This document shows, piece by piece, positions 43,298-53,271 of a stretch of DNA of 64,000 bases. This DNA is from Bacteroides fragilis NCTC 9343 (GTDB lineage Bacteria; Bacteroidota; Bacteroidia; Bacteroidales; Bacteroidaceae). Position 1 is the first letter of the stretch, and every line of letters starts with the position of its first letter. The stretch covers positions 1,922,001 to 1,986,000 of the forward strand of contig NC_003228.3 of NCBI RefSeq assembly GCF_000025985.1, given 5' to 3'. Position numbers and translations under genes: made by a program. Under the pieces are notes generated by a model, which saw only the letters and a list, made by a program, of their open reading frames with translations, had not been told where the DNA came from and searched no databases.

Positions 43298-44329
43298 TTA
43301 GCCGTTTTGGCAGTTTGCGGTACACTGTTTACAAGCTGCTATGAGAAAGCAGAAGTTGATCAAGCAACAAAACCAGCTGAAGCAAAGTATTATATTGCTG
43401 GTACGATTACTGATGCGACTACAGGCCAGGAATTGACTACTGCTAAAGTTACATTGGGTGATAAATCTGTCACTAGCTCTTTTAACGAGCAAGTTAATTA
43501 CAAGGCAGAAGGTTATGCTTTAGTCGTTTCAGCAGACGGATACTATCCTGTTAAAAGACAAGTTTATCTGAATCAGGTAAGTGATGGTCAGACAAGTGTT
43601 GCTACTGTTAATGTTGCATTGGTTTCAGTTGAAGCCGCAGTTATTCCTCCGGTAGTTCCTCCGACAGATCCTGAGACTGACATCAATGAAGGAGAAGCAA
43701 CTAAGGTTGCGGACAAGGCGGTAGAAGTAGCTAAACCTTCTGAATCAACTGTAACCGATATGCTTGCTGGTACTACAGCTACACCCGAAGAGAAAAAAGC
43801 ATTGGATGAGACTCTTGAAATGGCAGGAGGAATGAAAGTTGGTGAAACTACTCCTGAAGTTCTTGCTGATGGTTCTATTCTTGCTATTACTCCGGTGAAA
43901 TTTACGAATCCTATTCAGGATGCTCCGGCTATGGTTCCTTATTTCTATAATGAAGGTTGTGAACTAACAGGTGATGTAAAAGAAGTTGCTGCTCCTGTAA
44001 CAAGAGCTGATGGTGCTGTTGCAGCTGATATTCAGAAAGCATTCTTATCAAACGCTGCTAAGGCTCTGAACATGAATGCAGGGTTTGTTCAGAAGATCGG
44101 TTATACTCGGATTAGTGTATTGAATGGTTATAGCATCTTGGGTTATACAATTAAAGGACAATTGGTTTCTAAGAAACTGACATTCTTGATCTCTGGCAAA
44201 TATTATGAAGGTATCGTTTCTTATCAGAAGAGCGTAATGATCTATCCTAACTATTACAGCCACGATTCTCATGATTCTCATGATTCTCACGGTTTCAACC
44301 CGAATGCCGGTGGTGGATCTAACGACTAA
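43253..44329 (+). CDS. Lipoprotein, right operon gene B2
   Basis: 358 residues. The signal (MKMKSKFFGNGAKLALAV) ends at FTSC (about residue 28), followed by YEKAEVDQ, like B1. One carboxypeptidase-regulatory-like module (about 45-125: YYIAGTITDATTGQELTTAKVT) is followed by a region without recognised domain. The C-terminus is SHDSHDSHDSHG, then NPNAGGGSND, the counterpart of the GHGHGHG/NAGGG tail of B1. The two lipoproteins otherwise differ in length (358 against 739) and sequence, which makes them candidate alternative surface antigens. Confidence 0.75.
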   Translation: MKMKSKFFGNGAKLALAVLAVCGTLFTSCYEKAEVDQATKPAEAKYYIAGTITDATTGQELTTAKVTLGDKSVTSSFNEQVNYKAEGYALVVSADGYYPVKRQVYLNQVSDGQTSVATVNVALVSVEAAVIPPVVPPTDPETDINEGEATKVADKAVEVAKPSESTVTDMLAGTTATPEEKKALDETLEMAGGMKVGETTPEVLADGSILAITPVKFTNPIQDAPAMVPYFYNEGCELTGDVKEVAAPVTRADGAVAADIQKAFLSNAAKALNMNAGFVQKIGYTRISVLNGYSILGYTIKGQLVSKKLTFLISGKYYEGIVSYQKSVMIYPNYYSHDSHDSHDSHGFNPNAGGGSND

Positions 44330-44396
44330 TCAGAGTAAAGTAATTGTTGAGAATTGAAAAGTACGAGTTGAACCGAAAGTATAGAAATTGCAGATA

Positions 44397-45146
44397 ATGA
44401 TGAAAAAGATATTTCTTATAGGCTTGTTCCTTTGCTGTCATTTGGCACTTTCGGCTCAGTTGACGTACGGAACTACCGGTCTGCTTCATGCCCCGTCAGC
44501 AGAGATGCAACGGGATAAGACGGTAATGATCGGTGGAAATTTTTTAAATAAGGAGATAACTCCTCCTACATGGGATTACCATACGTATAATTACTTTTTG
44601 AACGTAACTATCTTTCCCTGGCTGGAAATAGCTTATACATGTACGTTGTTTCAGTCGCAGACGATAGGGATTGATTGGAAGGTCGGAAAGAAGAAGTTTA
44701 CGAATCAGGACAGGTATTTTTCTGCCCGTTTGCGAGTTTTGAAAGAAGGACAATTGTGGAAGTACATGCCGGCTGTTGTAGTGGGAACTTCGGATCCCTA
44801 TACCGAGTCTGGCGATGGCCAAGTAGGTTCTGCTGATGGTAATGGCTATTTCTGCCGTTTTTATGTCGCAGCCACCAAGCATATCCCAATTGGAAAGGAG
44901 AAGATAGGTGTACATCTGTCATATCTGTACAATCGAAGAGTGGATTACCACTTGAATGGATTAGCCGGAGGTCTTACTTACGCTCCATCTTTTGCCCCCG
45001 ATCTGACAGTAATCGCGGAATATGATGCGAAAGACTTTGCGTTTGGTGCTACCTATTTGCTTTTCAACCATTTGCATGCGCAGGTAGAATTGCAAAGAAT
45101 GAAGTATTTTACCGGCGGACTTACTTATAAAATCTATTTGAAGTAA
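44397..45146 (+). CDS. YjbH-like outer-membrane protein, right operon gene C2
   Basis: About 249 residues from the ATG at 44397 (the TTG at 44388 would add three). Signal peptide ends at LSAQ, and LTYGTTGLLHAPSAEMQRDKTV follows, as in C1. The protein aligns with C1 along its whole length except for C1's basic tail and a short different segment (DWKVGKKKFTNQ). Same inference: an outer-membrane component of an envelope or polymer-export apparatus. Confidence 0.7.
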   Translation: MMKKIFLIGLFLCCHLALSAQLTYGTTGLLHAPSAEMQRDKTVMIGGNFLNKEITPPTWDYHTYNYFLNVTIFPWLEIAYTCTLFQSQTIGIDWKVGKKKFTNQDRYFSARLRVLKEGQLWKYMPAVVVGTSDPYTESGDGQVGSADGNGYFCRFYVAATKHIPIGKEKIGVHLSYLYNRRVDYHLNGLAGGLTYAPSFAPDLTVIAEYDAKDFAFGATYLLFNHLHAQVELQRMKYFTGGLTYKIYLK

Positions 45147-45207
45147 GCGAGTGGGTCGGAGCAAATAAGAAACTAAAAGAGTTGAAAATATTTAAAAACA
45201 AAAAACA

Positions 45208-46326
45208 ATGAAAAGTAAATTAGTAATATTATCTTTATTGTTGGCCGGTGCTACTGCAGCTACTGCTCAGACTAAAGAGACGTTCTACAGCGAAAGCTTC
45301 AAGGACAATATCTTTGTGAGTGTAGGTGTTGGCGCTCAGGGTTGTGTAAACCCGGACAACTTTGATTATGGCTTTGGTAAAGCCATAACTCCGCTGATCA
45401 ATGTGTCAGTTGGTAAACTGTTCAATCCGGTTTGGGGTATCCGTGGTCAGGTAGCCGGTGCATGGACTACTTTGTATTCTAACTATGGACAGCCTGCCGA
45501 TACTTATATTAAGAGCAAGAATAAACATTACTTCACTATGCGTGCAGACGGTATGTTTAACTTGTCCAATGCTATTGGCGGTTACAACCCGGATCGTTTG
45601 TTCACCGTTTCTGTTTTTGCAGGTCCCGGTTTGACATTTGCCAAAGCTTATGGCGATCAGGATAAAGTAAATGCGTTGATTAACGGTTCTGTTGGTTTGG
45701 CTGGACAGTTCAATATCAACAAATACTTGGATATCAACATTGAAGCAAGAGGAGAAGTTTCTCCGTCTCCGTTTGGTAATATCAGCTCTGCCCATACCGA
45801 TGGTGCTGTTTCTCTGACTGCTGGTGTGACTTACACTTTCGGTGGCAAGAGATTTGTTTCTTGTGGCTCTCAGGTAGATCAGAACGCTATCAACGAAGAG
45901 TTGAATCGTTACAGAAGCGAGTTGGCTAAAGCTCAGTCTGATCTGGCTGATGCTAAGAACGCACTGGCTAACGTGAAACCTGTAACCAAAGAAGTGGTGA
46001 AGGAAATCGAAGTAGCCGGACCTCGTGCTATCTTCTTCCAGATTGGTAAATCTAAGATCGATGATTATGGTATGGTTAACATACAGCTGGCTGCCAAGAT
46101 CTTGAAGGCTAATCCGGATAAGAAATACAAGGTGGCAGGTTATGCAGATAAGGCTACCGGTAGCGCTAAGTGGAACCAGAAACTGTCTGAAGCTCGTGCA
46201 CAGGCTGTTTATGATGCACTTATCAAAGAAGGTGTAAGCAAGGATCAGCTTGAACTCGTCGGCTTCGGTGGTACTGCCAATATGTTTGGCAAGAACTTCC
46301 TGAACCGCGTTGTGATTCTGGAATAA
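45208..46326 (+). CDS. OmpA-family outer-membrane protein, right operon gene D2
   Basis: 372 residues, organised as D1: signal peptide ending at ATAQ, barrel, linker (NRYRSELAKAQSDLADAKN) and OmpA domain (FFQIGKSKIDDYGM, ARAQAVYDALIKEGVSKDQL). The OmpA domain ties the outer membrane to peptidoglycan. The two D proteins are almost the same in amino acids but differ at many synonymous positions, so the duplication is old and the proteins are under strong constraint. A terminator follows. Confidence 0.9.
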   Translation: MKSKLVILSLLLAGATAATAQTKETFYSESFKDNIFVSVGVGAQGCVNPDNFDYGFGKAITPLINVSVGKLFNPVWGIRGQVAGAWTTLYSNYGQPADTYIKSKNKHYFTMRADGMFNLSNAIGGYNPDRLFTVSVFAGPGLTFAKAYGDQDKVNALINGSVGLAGQFNINKYLDINIEARGEVSPSPFGNISSAHTDGAVSLTAGVTYTFGGKRFVSCGSQVDQNAINEELNRYRSELAKAQSDLADAKNALANVKPVTKEVVKEIEVAGPRAIFFQIGKSKIDDYGMVNIQLAAKILKANPDKKYKVAGYADKATGSAKWNQKLSEARAQAVYDALIKEGVSKDQLELVGFGGTANMFGKNFLNRVVILE

Positions 46327-46363
46327 TACAACTTTATAAGGACGATAGTCCGATAAATTTTAG

Positions 46364-46396
46364 AAAGGGTATCCGAACAACGGATACCCTTTTTGT
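46364..46396 (+). terminator. Terminator of the right envelope operon
   Basis: AAAGGGTATCCG, loop AACAA, CGGATACCCT then TTTTTG: a 12-bp stem and a T-tract about 40 bases after the D2 stop. Confidence 0.85.
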
Positions 46397-46429
46397 TGCT
46401 TAAATAGGCGATAATCCAAATTTTAATCG

Positions 46430-46437
46430 TATTTTTG
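46430..46437 (+). promoter_or_regulatory. -7 promoter element, ruvX
   Basis: TATTTTTG (TAnnTTTG) lies 11 bases before the ruvX start codon; the leader would be very short. Confidence 0.4.
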
Positions 46438-46447
46438 CAATCCAAAT

Positions 46448-46864
46448 ATGAGTAGAATAGTAGCAATAGATTACGGACGGAAACGTACAGGGATAGCTGT
46501 GAGTGATACGATGCAGATCATCGCTAACGGTTTGACAACTGTGCCTACACACGAGCTTCTGGATTTCATTACTAATTATGTGAAACAGGAATCGGTGGAA
46601 CGTATTATTATAGGTCTGCCCAAGCAGATGAATAATGAGGTCTCTGAGAATATGAAGAATATAGAGCCTTTTGTGCGTTCGCTAAAAAAACGTTTGCCCG
46701 ATATGCCTGTGGAGTATGTAGATGAACGTTTCACTTCTGTCCTCGCACATCGCACGATGCTTGAAGCCGGACTGAAGAAAAAAGACAGGCAAAACAAGGC
46801 ATTGGTTGATGAGATTAGTGCAACTATTATTTTGCAATCTTATTTGGAAACTAAGCGTTTGTAA
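46448..46864 (+). CDS. ruvX: Holliday junction resolvase-like protein (RuvX/YqgF)
   Basis: 138 residues. The RNase-H-like fold motifs are visible: AIDYGRKRTGIAVSD (5-19), IIIGLPKQMNN (about 56-66) and VDERFTSV (about 96-103), with the acidic catalytic residues at D7 and in the DERFT motif. The role is in resolving recombination intermediates and/or processing 16S rRNA 5' ends. It is transcribed with def, 36 bases downstream. Confidence 0.9.
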   Translation: MSRIVAIDYGRKRTGIAVSDTMQIIANGLTTVPTHELLDFITNYVKQESVERIIIGLPKQMNNEVSENMKNIEPFVRSLKKRLPDMPVEYVDERFTSVLAHRTMLEAGLKKKDRQNKALVDEISATIILQSYLETKRL

Positions 46865-46899
46865 AAAGAGAGAATAATTAAAAAGAATAATTTTAAGAT

Positions 46900-47454
46900 A
46901 TGATTTTACCTATTTATGTATATGGTCAACCGGTTCTCAGACAGGTAGCGGAAGATATAACTGTGGACTATCCGAATCTGAAGGAACTGATTGAAAATAT
47001 GTTTGAAACGATGGATCATGCTGACGGGGTAGGACTTGCCGCTCCTCAGATCGGTTTGCCTATTCGTGTCGTTGTTATTAATCTGGATGTGCTTTCTGAG
47101 GATTATCCCGAATATAAAGATTTTCGCAAGGCTTATATAAATGCCCATATTGATGTGGTAGAGGGTGAGGAAGTATCTATGGAGGAAGGTTGTCTCAGTT
47201 TGCCGGGTATTCACGAGTCTGTGAAGAGAGGCAGCAAGATACACGTAAGATATATGGATGAGAATTTTGTAGAACATAATGAGGTGGTAGAAGGATTTCT
47301 GGCACGGGTTATGCAACACGAGTTTGACCATTTGGATGGAAAAATGTTCATAGACCATATCTCTCCTCTGCGTAAGCAAATGATAAAAGGAAAATTGAAC
47401 ACGATGCTGAAAGGTAAAGCACGCAGTTCTTATAAAATGAAGCAGGTGAAGTGA
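46900..47454 (+). CDS. def: Peptide deformylase
   Basis: 184 residues. All three family motifs are intact: [10 protein letters not shown] (about 47-56), EEGCLSLPG (about 92-100, metal-binding cysteine) and [10 protein letters not shown] (about 142-151, two metal-binding histidines and the catalytic glutamate). It removes the formyl group from the N-terminal methionine of new proteins. Downstream of ruvX; a bidirectional hairpin follows. Confidence 0.97.
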   Translation: MILPIYVYGQPVLRQVAEDITVDYPNLKELIENMFETMDHADGVGLAAPQIGLPIRVVVINLDVLSEDYPEYKDFRKAYINAHIDVVEGEEVSMEEGCLSLPGIHESVKRGSKIHVRYMDENFVEHNEVVEGFLARVMQHEFDHLDGKMFIDHISPLRKQMIKGKLNTMLKGKARSSYKMKQVK

Positions 47455-47475
47455 TATGCCTGACTCTTTGAAATA

Positions 47476-47527
47476 AAAGTAACGGGTAAAGTTGATCGTA
47501 TCGATCAATTTTACCCGTTACTTTTTT
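47476..47527. terminator. Bidirectional terminator between def and the beta-propeller gene
   Basis: AAAGTAACGGGTAAAGTTGATCG pairs with CGATCAATTTTACCCGTTACTTT across TAT (23 bp with one G-T pair), followed by TTTTTT on the plus strand and preceded by A bases that give a T-tract on the minus strand. The two genes converge here. Confidence 0.85.
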
Positions 47528-47563
47528 AGGAAATATCCTGAGTATCTGTCCTGCTCGGAAGTG

Positions 47564-48781
47564 TTATGGTTGTTTTAAATATACTATCATCATTACCGGG
47601 TTATCGTCTTCATTCAATCCTTTTAATGGTTCGATTTGGAGGATGGAAGGAGTTTTTTCAGCCTTTTCAAGAAGTTCAGGAGCTTCCCATACATATAATA
47701 GCGTATGGCTGTCAAGTGCTGTTATCGGGCGTAATGGCAAACCTGGAGTTAAGTCATTCTTTATATGGCCTGTGGATACTTTAAAACAGTTTTTGGCCTT
47801 TTTATCGTAAATAGCCATTTGTCTTTCTTGCTCTTTCTCTCCTGCCCAATTAGAGTAAGGCATGAATATGTAAGAGTCAGTCTCTATGGTATTGTATTGG
47901 ATGTAAGGAGCAGCTACTTCCTGAAAGCGCTTCCCATCGCCGTTCAGATATTCAAATCTGCACTCTATCGGTAAAGAGTACTTACCCATTTGGAATATAT
48001 ATCGAGGCTCCAAAGTTTCTTGGGTAATAGTAAATAGAGTATCGTTATAATATTCTTTATAACAGGTATGGCTTTTGTAATGGAACATATAACGATCTAT
48101 GTCACTGCTGATCATCCAGCGATATTTACTATTTAAGTCAAATAGGTCCCAACGATTGAAAATTTTCAATGTGTCACCTTTCAGATTAGAAAGGTAAATA
48201 CGTTCTTTACGTTTTCCGTTATTATTGCGCATGAATGTTGCAGCAATTGTATCCTGAACACGTAACATCGCAAACTCACTTACTTCTATATTAGGAACTT
48301 TCATTGCACGGATGAATTTACCTGTTTCCATAGAATAGATATTGATTTTCCCCGTAGTTGTTAACATGTAGACCAATCCTTTTTTTTCATCCACATCGAT
48401 CTGCATGATCCAGTTAAACTCACCCGGTCCGCCGCCTTTGCGCCCCAGTGTCCGTATGAATTTACCATCTTTTGTGTACTGAAATAATTTATCGATCCAT
48501 GGTAGGAAGAAATATTCTTTTGTCCGGATGATATTGCTTCCCTTTAACCCTCTTATCAGGCATTTATTGTTCGTTTCCAACGGGATGTACCGAATCGAAT
48601 CGGCAATCTCACTCAATAGTATCTCTTGTTCTGTTTCGATGCCTGTTTCAAAAGGTACAATTTGTGGAAATTCGGGTTTAACGATTTGGACTGCGGTGTC
48701 AGACAACTGTCCGCTGTTCTTTTTTCCTCCGCAAGATAGTAGCAGAAAGGGTAGCAGTAAAAGAAGTGATTTTTGTCTCAT
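47564..48781 (-). CDS. 6-bladed beta-propeller lipoprotein
   Basis: 405 residues from the ATG at 48781 (MRQKSLLLLLPFLLLSCGG); a longer reading begins at 48820, but the lipoprotein signal with LLLSC (cysteine 17) decides the start. Repeated blade segments such as LFQYTKDGKFIRTLGRKGGGPGEF and GLVYMLTTTGKINIYSMETGKFIRAM fit the 6-bladed (NHL-like) beta-propeller proteins that are common surface lipoproteins in Bacteroides. Function unknown; apparently monocistronic. Confidence 0.8.
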   Translation of the reverse strand: MRQKSLLLLLPFLLLSCGGKKNSGQLSDTAVQIVKPEFPQIVPFETGIETEQEILLSEIADSIRYIPLETNNKCLIRGLKGSNIIRTKEYFFLPWIDKLFQYTKDGKFIRTLGRKGGGPGEFNWIMQIDVDEKKGLVYMLTTTGKINIYSMETGKFIRAMKVPNIEVSEFAMLRVQDTIAATFMRNNNGKRKERIYLSNLKGDTLKIFNRWDLFDLNSKYRWMISSDIDRYMFHYKSHTCYKEYYNDTLFTITQETLEPRYIFQMGKYSLPIECRFEYLNGDGKRFQEVAAPYIQYNTIETDSYIFMPYSNWAGEKEQERQMAIYDKKAKNCFKVSTGHIKNDLTPGLPLRPITALDSHTLLYVWEAPELLEKAEKTPSILQIEPLKGLNEDDNPVMMIVYLKQP

Positions 48782-49048
48782 GTTGATTATAATTAGGTGT
48801 ATAAAAGGTATAATTCGCAATTAGTCTTTTTTATTCAGTGTTTTCCATCTTCGTATGATCTGATTCGTTTCTCAATTTATGTCTATGTTACAAACGTACG
48901 TAATAATCGTAATTAAATAAGGAATAGGTCGTTAATTCATGTTAAGGAGGGTTGGGAGGTACTGAATTTTTTTTATCAAACGGACTTATAAAAAAATCAA
49001 AAAATATAAAAAGTTGCCCGTAATACCGGTTTAATAGATGAAAAGCAT

Positions 49049-49056
49049 TACTTTTG
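49049..49056 (+). promoter_or_regulatory. -7 promoter element of the TPR gene
   Basis: TACTTTTG (TAnnTTTG) lies 28 bases before the start codon. The gap 48782-49048 otherwise holds no gene. Confidence 0.4.
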
Positions 49057-49083
49057 CTCTACTTAAAAAGTAATCAAAAGCCG

Positions 49084-51132
49084 ATGATTAAAAAGATATT
49101 AGCAGCATTATTGTTGTTTCCTACATTTGCATATGCTCAGATAAACACAGACAGGGTGATGATGATTGCCCGAAACGCGTTATACTTTGAGGACTATGTC
49201 CTTTCCATTCAGTATTTTAATCAGGTGATTAATGCGAAACCCTATTTGTATGAACCCTATTTTTTCAGGGGACTTGCCAAAATCAATCTGGATGATTACC
49301 AGGGGGCTGAAGCCGACTGCGATGCGGCTATCGACAGAAATCCTTTTGTAGTGGGGGCTTATCAGATTCGTGGGTTGGCAAGAATTAAGCAGAATAAATA
49401 CGATGGTGCAATTGAGGATTATAAAAAAGCGCTCCACTTTGATCCGGAGAATATTACTCTTTGGCACAATCTGACCTTATGCCATATACAAAAAGAGGAT
49501 TACAAAGCTGCTGAAGATGATTTAGGCAAATTGCTTGCAGTCGCTCCGAAGTATACAAGGGCTTATTTGATGCGTGGAGAAGTCGCTTTGAAACAGCAGG
49601 ATACGTTGCGTGCCCTGAATGACTTTAATACGGCCATTGAGATGGATAAATATGATCCTGATGCCTGGGCTTCCCGGGCCATCGTCAGGTTGCAGCAAGG
49701 GAAGTATGCCGAGGCTGAATCGGATTTAAATCACGCGACACATTTGAATGCTAAAAATGCCGGAAACTATATTAACCGTGCTTTGGCACGCTTCCACCAG
49801 AACAATCTGCGCGGTGCTATGAGTGACTATGACCTGGCTCTCGATATTGATCCGAACAACTTTATCGGACACTATAACCGGGGCTTGCTCCGGGCGCAGG
49901 TAGGGGACGACAACCGTGCTATCGAGGACTTTGATTTTGTACTTCAGATTGAACCGGACAATATGATGGCTACATTTAATCGCGGATTGCTTCGTGCCCA
50001 GACAGGTGACTACCGGGGCGCCATCAAGGATTATACAAAAGTGATCGATGTATATCCAAACTTCCTGGCAGGGTATTATCAGCGTGCCGAGGCACGGAGA
50101 AAGATTGGCGACCGCAAAGGTGCTGAAATGGATGAATTTAAAGTTATGAAAGCGCAACTCGATAAACAGAATGGCGTAAGCAATGCTGATAAATCGGTGG
50201 CAGACAATAAAAACGGTAATAACAAAGACGAGAATAAAACTCGTAAAAAGTCTGATAAGGATATGAATAATTATCGGAAAATCGTTATTGCAGATAATTC
50301 TGAGGTGGAACAAAAATATAAGAGTGACATTCGGGGCCGGGTACAGGATCGTAATGTGAATATTAAAATGGAACCGATGTACGCTCTCACTTACTACGAA
50401 AAGATGAGTGATGTGAAGCGGGCCGTGCATTATTATAAATACATTGATGATTTAAATCGTGCCGGTGTTTTACCCAAACGTCTGTATATCACTAATATGG
50501 AATCGCCACTTACCGAAGAACAGGTAAAGTTCCATTTTGCACTGATCGATACACATACATCGGCTATTGTTGAAAATCCCAAAGATGCGCGCACACGGTT
50601 TTCTCGTGCTCTCGACTTTTATCTGGTGCAGGACTTTGCCAGCTCTATTGAGGACTTGACTCAAGCCATTTTATTGGATGACAGTTTCTTCCCCGCTTAT
50701 TTTATGCGTTCTTTGGTGCGTTGCAAGCAATTGGAATATCAAAAAGCGGAAGAAGCTAATGCCGCTTCGGCAACACCGGCCACATTGCCGGGTATTTCCG
50801 CTCCGCAAAAATCGGAAGTCAGTGCATTGGATTACGACATTGTGAAAAGTGACTTGGATCATGTGATCACTTTGGCTCCTGATTTTGTTTATGCTTATTA
50901 TAATCGGGCAAATGTGTTGGCTATGCTGAAAGATTATCGTGCGGCGATTGCCGACTATGATAAAGCTATTGAATTGAACAAGGAGTTTGCGGAAGCTTAT
51001 TTTAATCGTGGATTGACACATATTTTCTTGGGTAACAATAAAAACGGAATAGCTGACTTAAGTAAGGCCGGAGAGTTAGGTATTGTTTCAGCATATAATA
51101 TTCTGAAACGATTTACAGAGGTGCCGGAATAA
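49084..51132 (+). CDS. Large periplasmic tetratricopeptide-repeat protein
   Basis: 682 residues from the ATG at 49084 (MIKKILAALLLFPTFAYAQ, a clear signal peptide); the ATG at 49054 would put extra residues before it. At least ten TPR units are visible (for example YFEDYVLSIQYFNQVINAKPYL, YRAAIADYDKAIELNKEFAEAY, DNRAIEDFDFVLQIEP), in an N-terminal block (about 20-330) and a C-terminal block (about 490-680), with a low-complexity, lysine/asparagine-rich linker (about 365-400, NKNGNNKDENKTRKKSD) between. A scaffold for envelope protein complexes is likely; no enzymatic domain seen. Confidence 0.88.
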   Translation: MIKKILAALLLFPTFAYAQINTDRVMMIARNALYFEDYVLSIQYFNQVINAKPYLYEPYFFRGLAKINLDDYQGAEADCDAAIDRNPFVVGAYQIRGLARIKQNKYDGAIEDYKKALHFDPENITLWHNLTLCHIQKEDYKAAEDDLGKLLAVAPKYTRAYLMRGEVALKQQDTLRALNDFNTAIEMDKYDPDAWASRAIVRLQQGKYAEAESDLNHATHLNAKNAGNYINRALARFHQNNLRGAMSDYDLALDIDPNNFIGHYNRGLLRAQVGDDNRAIEDFDFVLQIEPDNMMATFNRGLLRAQTGDYRGAIKDYTKVIDVYPNFLAGYYQRAEARRKIGDRKGAEMDEFKVMKAQLDKQNGVSNADKSVADNKNGNNKDENKTRKKSDKDMNNYRKIVIADNSEVEQKYKSDIRGRVQDRNVNIKMEPMYALTYYEKMSDVKRAVHYYKYIDDLNRAGVLPKRLYITNMESPLTEEQVKFHFALIDTHTSAIVENPKDARTRFSRALDFYLVQDFASSIEDLTQAILLDDSFFPAYFMRSLVRCKQLEYQKAEEANAASATPATLPGISAPQKSEVSALDYDIVKSDLDHVITLAPDFVYAYYNRANVLAMLKDYRAAIADYDKAIELNKEFAEAYFNRGLTHIFLGNNKNGIADLSKAGELGIVSAYNILKRFTEVPE

Positions 51133-51173
51133 CATTTTTTAGACAAAAAATAGTAAACTCAAAAAGAAATCCT

Positions 51174-51181
51174 TATTTTTG
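51174..51181 (+). promoter_or_regulatory. -7 promoter element, thrS
   Basis: TATTTTTG (TAnnTTTG), 32 bases before the thrS start codon. No -33 at the usual distance. Confidence 0.45.
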
Positions 51182-51212
51182 CGTGCAATAACGAAAAATA
51201 TAACATAACATT

Positions 51213-53153
51213 ATGATAAAAATAACATTTCCTGATGGCTCTGTTCGTGAGTATAACGAAGGAGTAAACGGACTGCAAATTGCAGAAAGTATCAGTTCGC
51301 GTTTGGCGCAAGACGTACTGGCGTGCGGAGTGAACGGTGAGATTTATGATTTAGGACGTCCCATCAATGAAGATGCTTCGGTAGTACTCTATAAGTGGGA
51401 AGATGAACAGGGAAAGCATGCTTTCTGGCACACGAGTGCCCACTTGTTGGCTGAAGCTTTACAGGAACTGTATCCGGGCATTCAGTTTGGTATCGGTCCG
51501 GCTATTGAAAACGGTTTCTACTATGATGTTGATCCGGGAGAGGCGGTCATCAAAGAGGCTGATCTGCCTGCTATTGAAGCGAAGATGGCTGAGTTGGTTG
51601 CAAAGAAAGAGGCTGTCGTGCGTCGGGATATTGCAAAAGGCGATGCTTTAAAGATGTTTGGCGACCGTGGAGAAACATATAAATGTGAGCTGATTTCCGA
51701 ATTGGAAGACGGACATATAACTACATATACACAAGGTGATTTTACGGATCTTTGCCGTGGTCCTCACTTGATGACAACTGCTCCTATTAAGGCGATAAAG
51801 CTGACTTCTGTGGCAGGAGCTTACTGGCGTGGCCATGAAGATCGTAAGATGCTGACCCGTATATATGGTATCACTTTCCCGAAAAAGAAGATGCTGGATG
51901 AGTATCTGGCTTTAATGGAAGAAGCTAAAAAACGCGACCATCGTAAAATTGGTAAGGAGATGCAGTTGTTCATGTTCTCTGATACGGTGGGTAAAGGATT
52001 GCCTATGTGGTTGCCGAAAGGTACTGCTTTGCGTTTGCGCTTACAGGACTTCTTGCGCCGTATACAGACTCGTTATGACTATCAGGAGGTGATTACTCCG
52101 CCTATCGGTAACAAGCTGCTGTATGTGACTTCGGGACATTATGCGAAATACGGTAAAGATGCATTCCAGCCCATTCATACACCGGAAGAGGGTGAAGAAT
52201 ACTTCCTGAAGCCGATGAACTGTCCTCATCATTGTGAAATTTATAAGAATTTCCCGCGTTCGTATAAGGATTTGCCTTTACGTATTGCCGAATTCGGAAC
52301 TGTTTGTCGGTACGAGCAGAGTGGTGAGCTTCACGGGTTGACTCGTGTGCGTAGTTTTACTCAGGATGATGCACATATTTTCTGTCGTCCGGATCAGGTG
52401 AAGGGAGAATTCCTCCGTGTAATGGACATTATTTCGATTGTGTTCCGTTCTATGGATTTCGATAACTTCGAAGCACAGATTTCTTTACGCGATAAAGTGA
52501 ATCGTGAAAAATATATCGGTAGTGATGAAAACTGGGAAAAAGCCGAGCAGGCCATTATTGAAGCATGTGAGGAAAAAGGATTGAAGGCAAAGATAGAATA
52601 TGGTGAAGCTGCTTTCTATGGCCCTAAATTGGATTTTATGGTGAAAGATGCCATCGGTCGCCGCTGGCAGTTAGGTACTATCCAGGTTGACTATAATTTG
52701 CCGGAGCGCTTCGAACTGGAATATATGGGATCGGATAATCAGAAACACCGTCCGGTAATGATTCACCGTGCTCCGTTTGGATCTATGGAACGCTTTGTCG
52801 CTGTATTGATTGAGCATACTGCCGGTAAATTCCCGTTGTGGTTGACTCCGGAACAGGTAGTTATTCTCCCGATTAGTGAAAAATTCAACGAATATGCAGA
52901 GAAAGTGAAAACTTATCTGAAGATGAAGGAAATTCGTGCTATTGTAGATGATCGTAATGAAAAAATCGGGCGTAAGATACGCGACAATGAGATGAAACGT
53001 ATTCCGTATATGCTGATTGTCGGTGAGAAAGAAGCCGAAAATGGGGAAGTTTCTGTTCGTCGACAGGGCGAAGGGGACAAAGGAACCATGAAATTTGAAG
53101 AATTTGGTGAAATTTTGAACGAAGAAGTTCAGAATATGATAAATAAATGGTAA
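51213..53153 (+). CDS. thrS: Threonine--tRNA ligase
   Basis: 646 residues, full length. An N-terminal TGS domain (1-60), the editing domain ([11 protein letters not shown] with the HxxxH metal motif about 73-83), class II catalytic core with [35 protein letters not shown] and the zinc-binding Cys/His residues, and the C-terminal anticodon-binding domain. It charges tRNA-Thr and edits mischarged Ser-tRNA-Thr. It heads the thrS-infC-rpmI-rplT gene order conserved in many bacteria. Confidence 0.97.
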
Positions 53154-53158
53154 CTTTG
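53151..53158 (+). promoter_or_regulatory. Possible internal promoter for infC-rpmI-rplT
   Basis: TAACTTTG (TAnnTTTG) overlaps the thrS stop codon. It would give a leader of about 110 bases before infC, in which GTAAAAGC (53168-53175) and GCTTTTAC (53204-53211) can pair. No -33 element found. Confidence 0.4.
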
Positions 53159-53271
53159 CGCCCAATTGTAAAAGCACAGCATTTTGGTAATGTTCTAAAG
53201 ACAGCTTTTACTTTAATACATAATTAAATTTGGTAGACAATAAAAAACAAACTGGAAGTAAACGTTATTTA

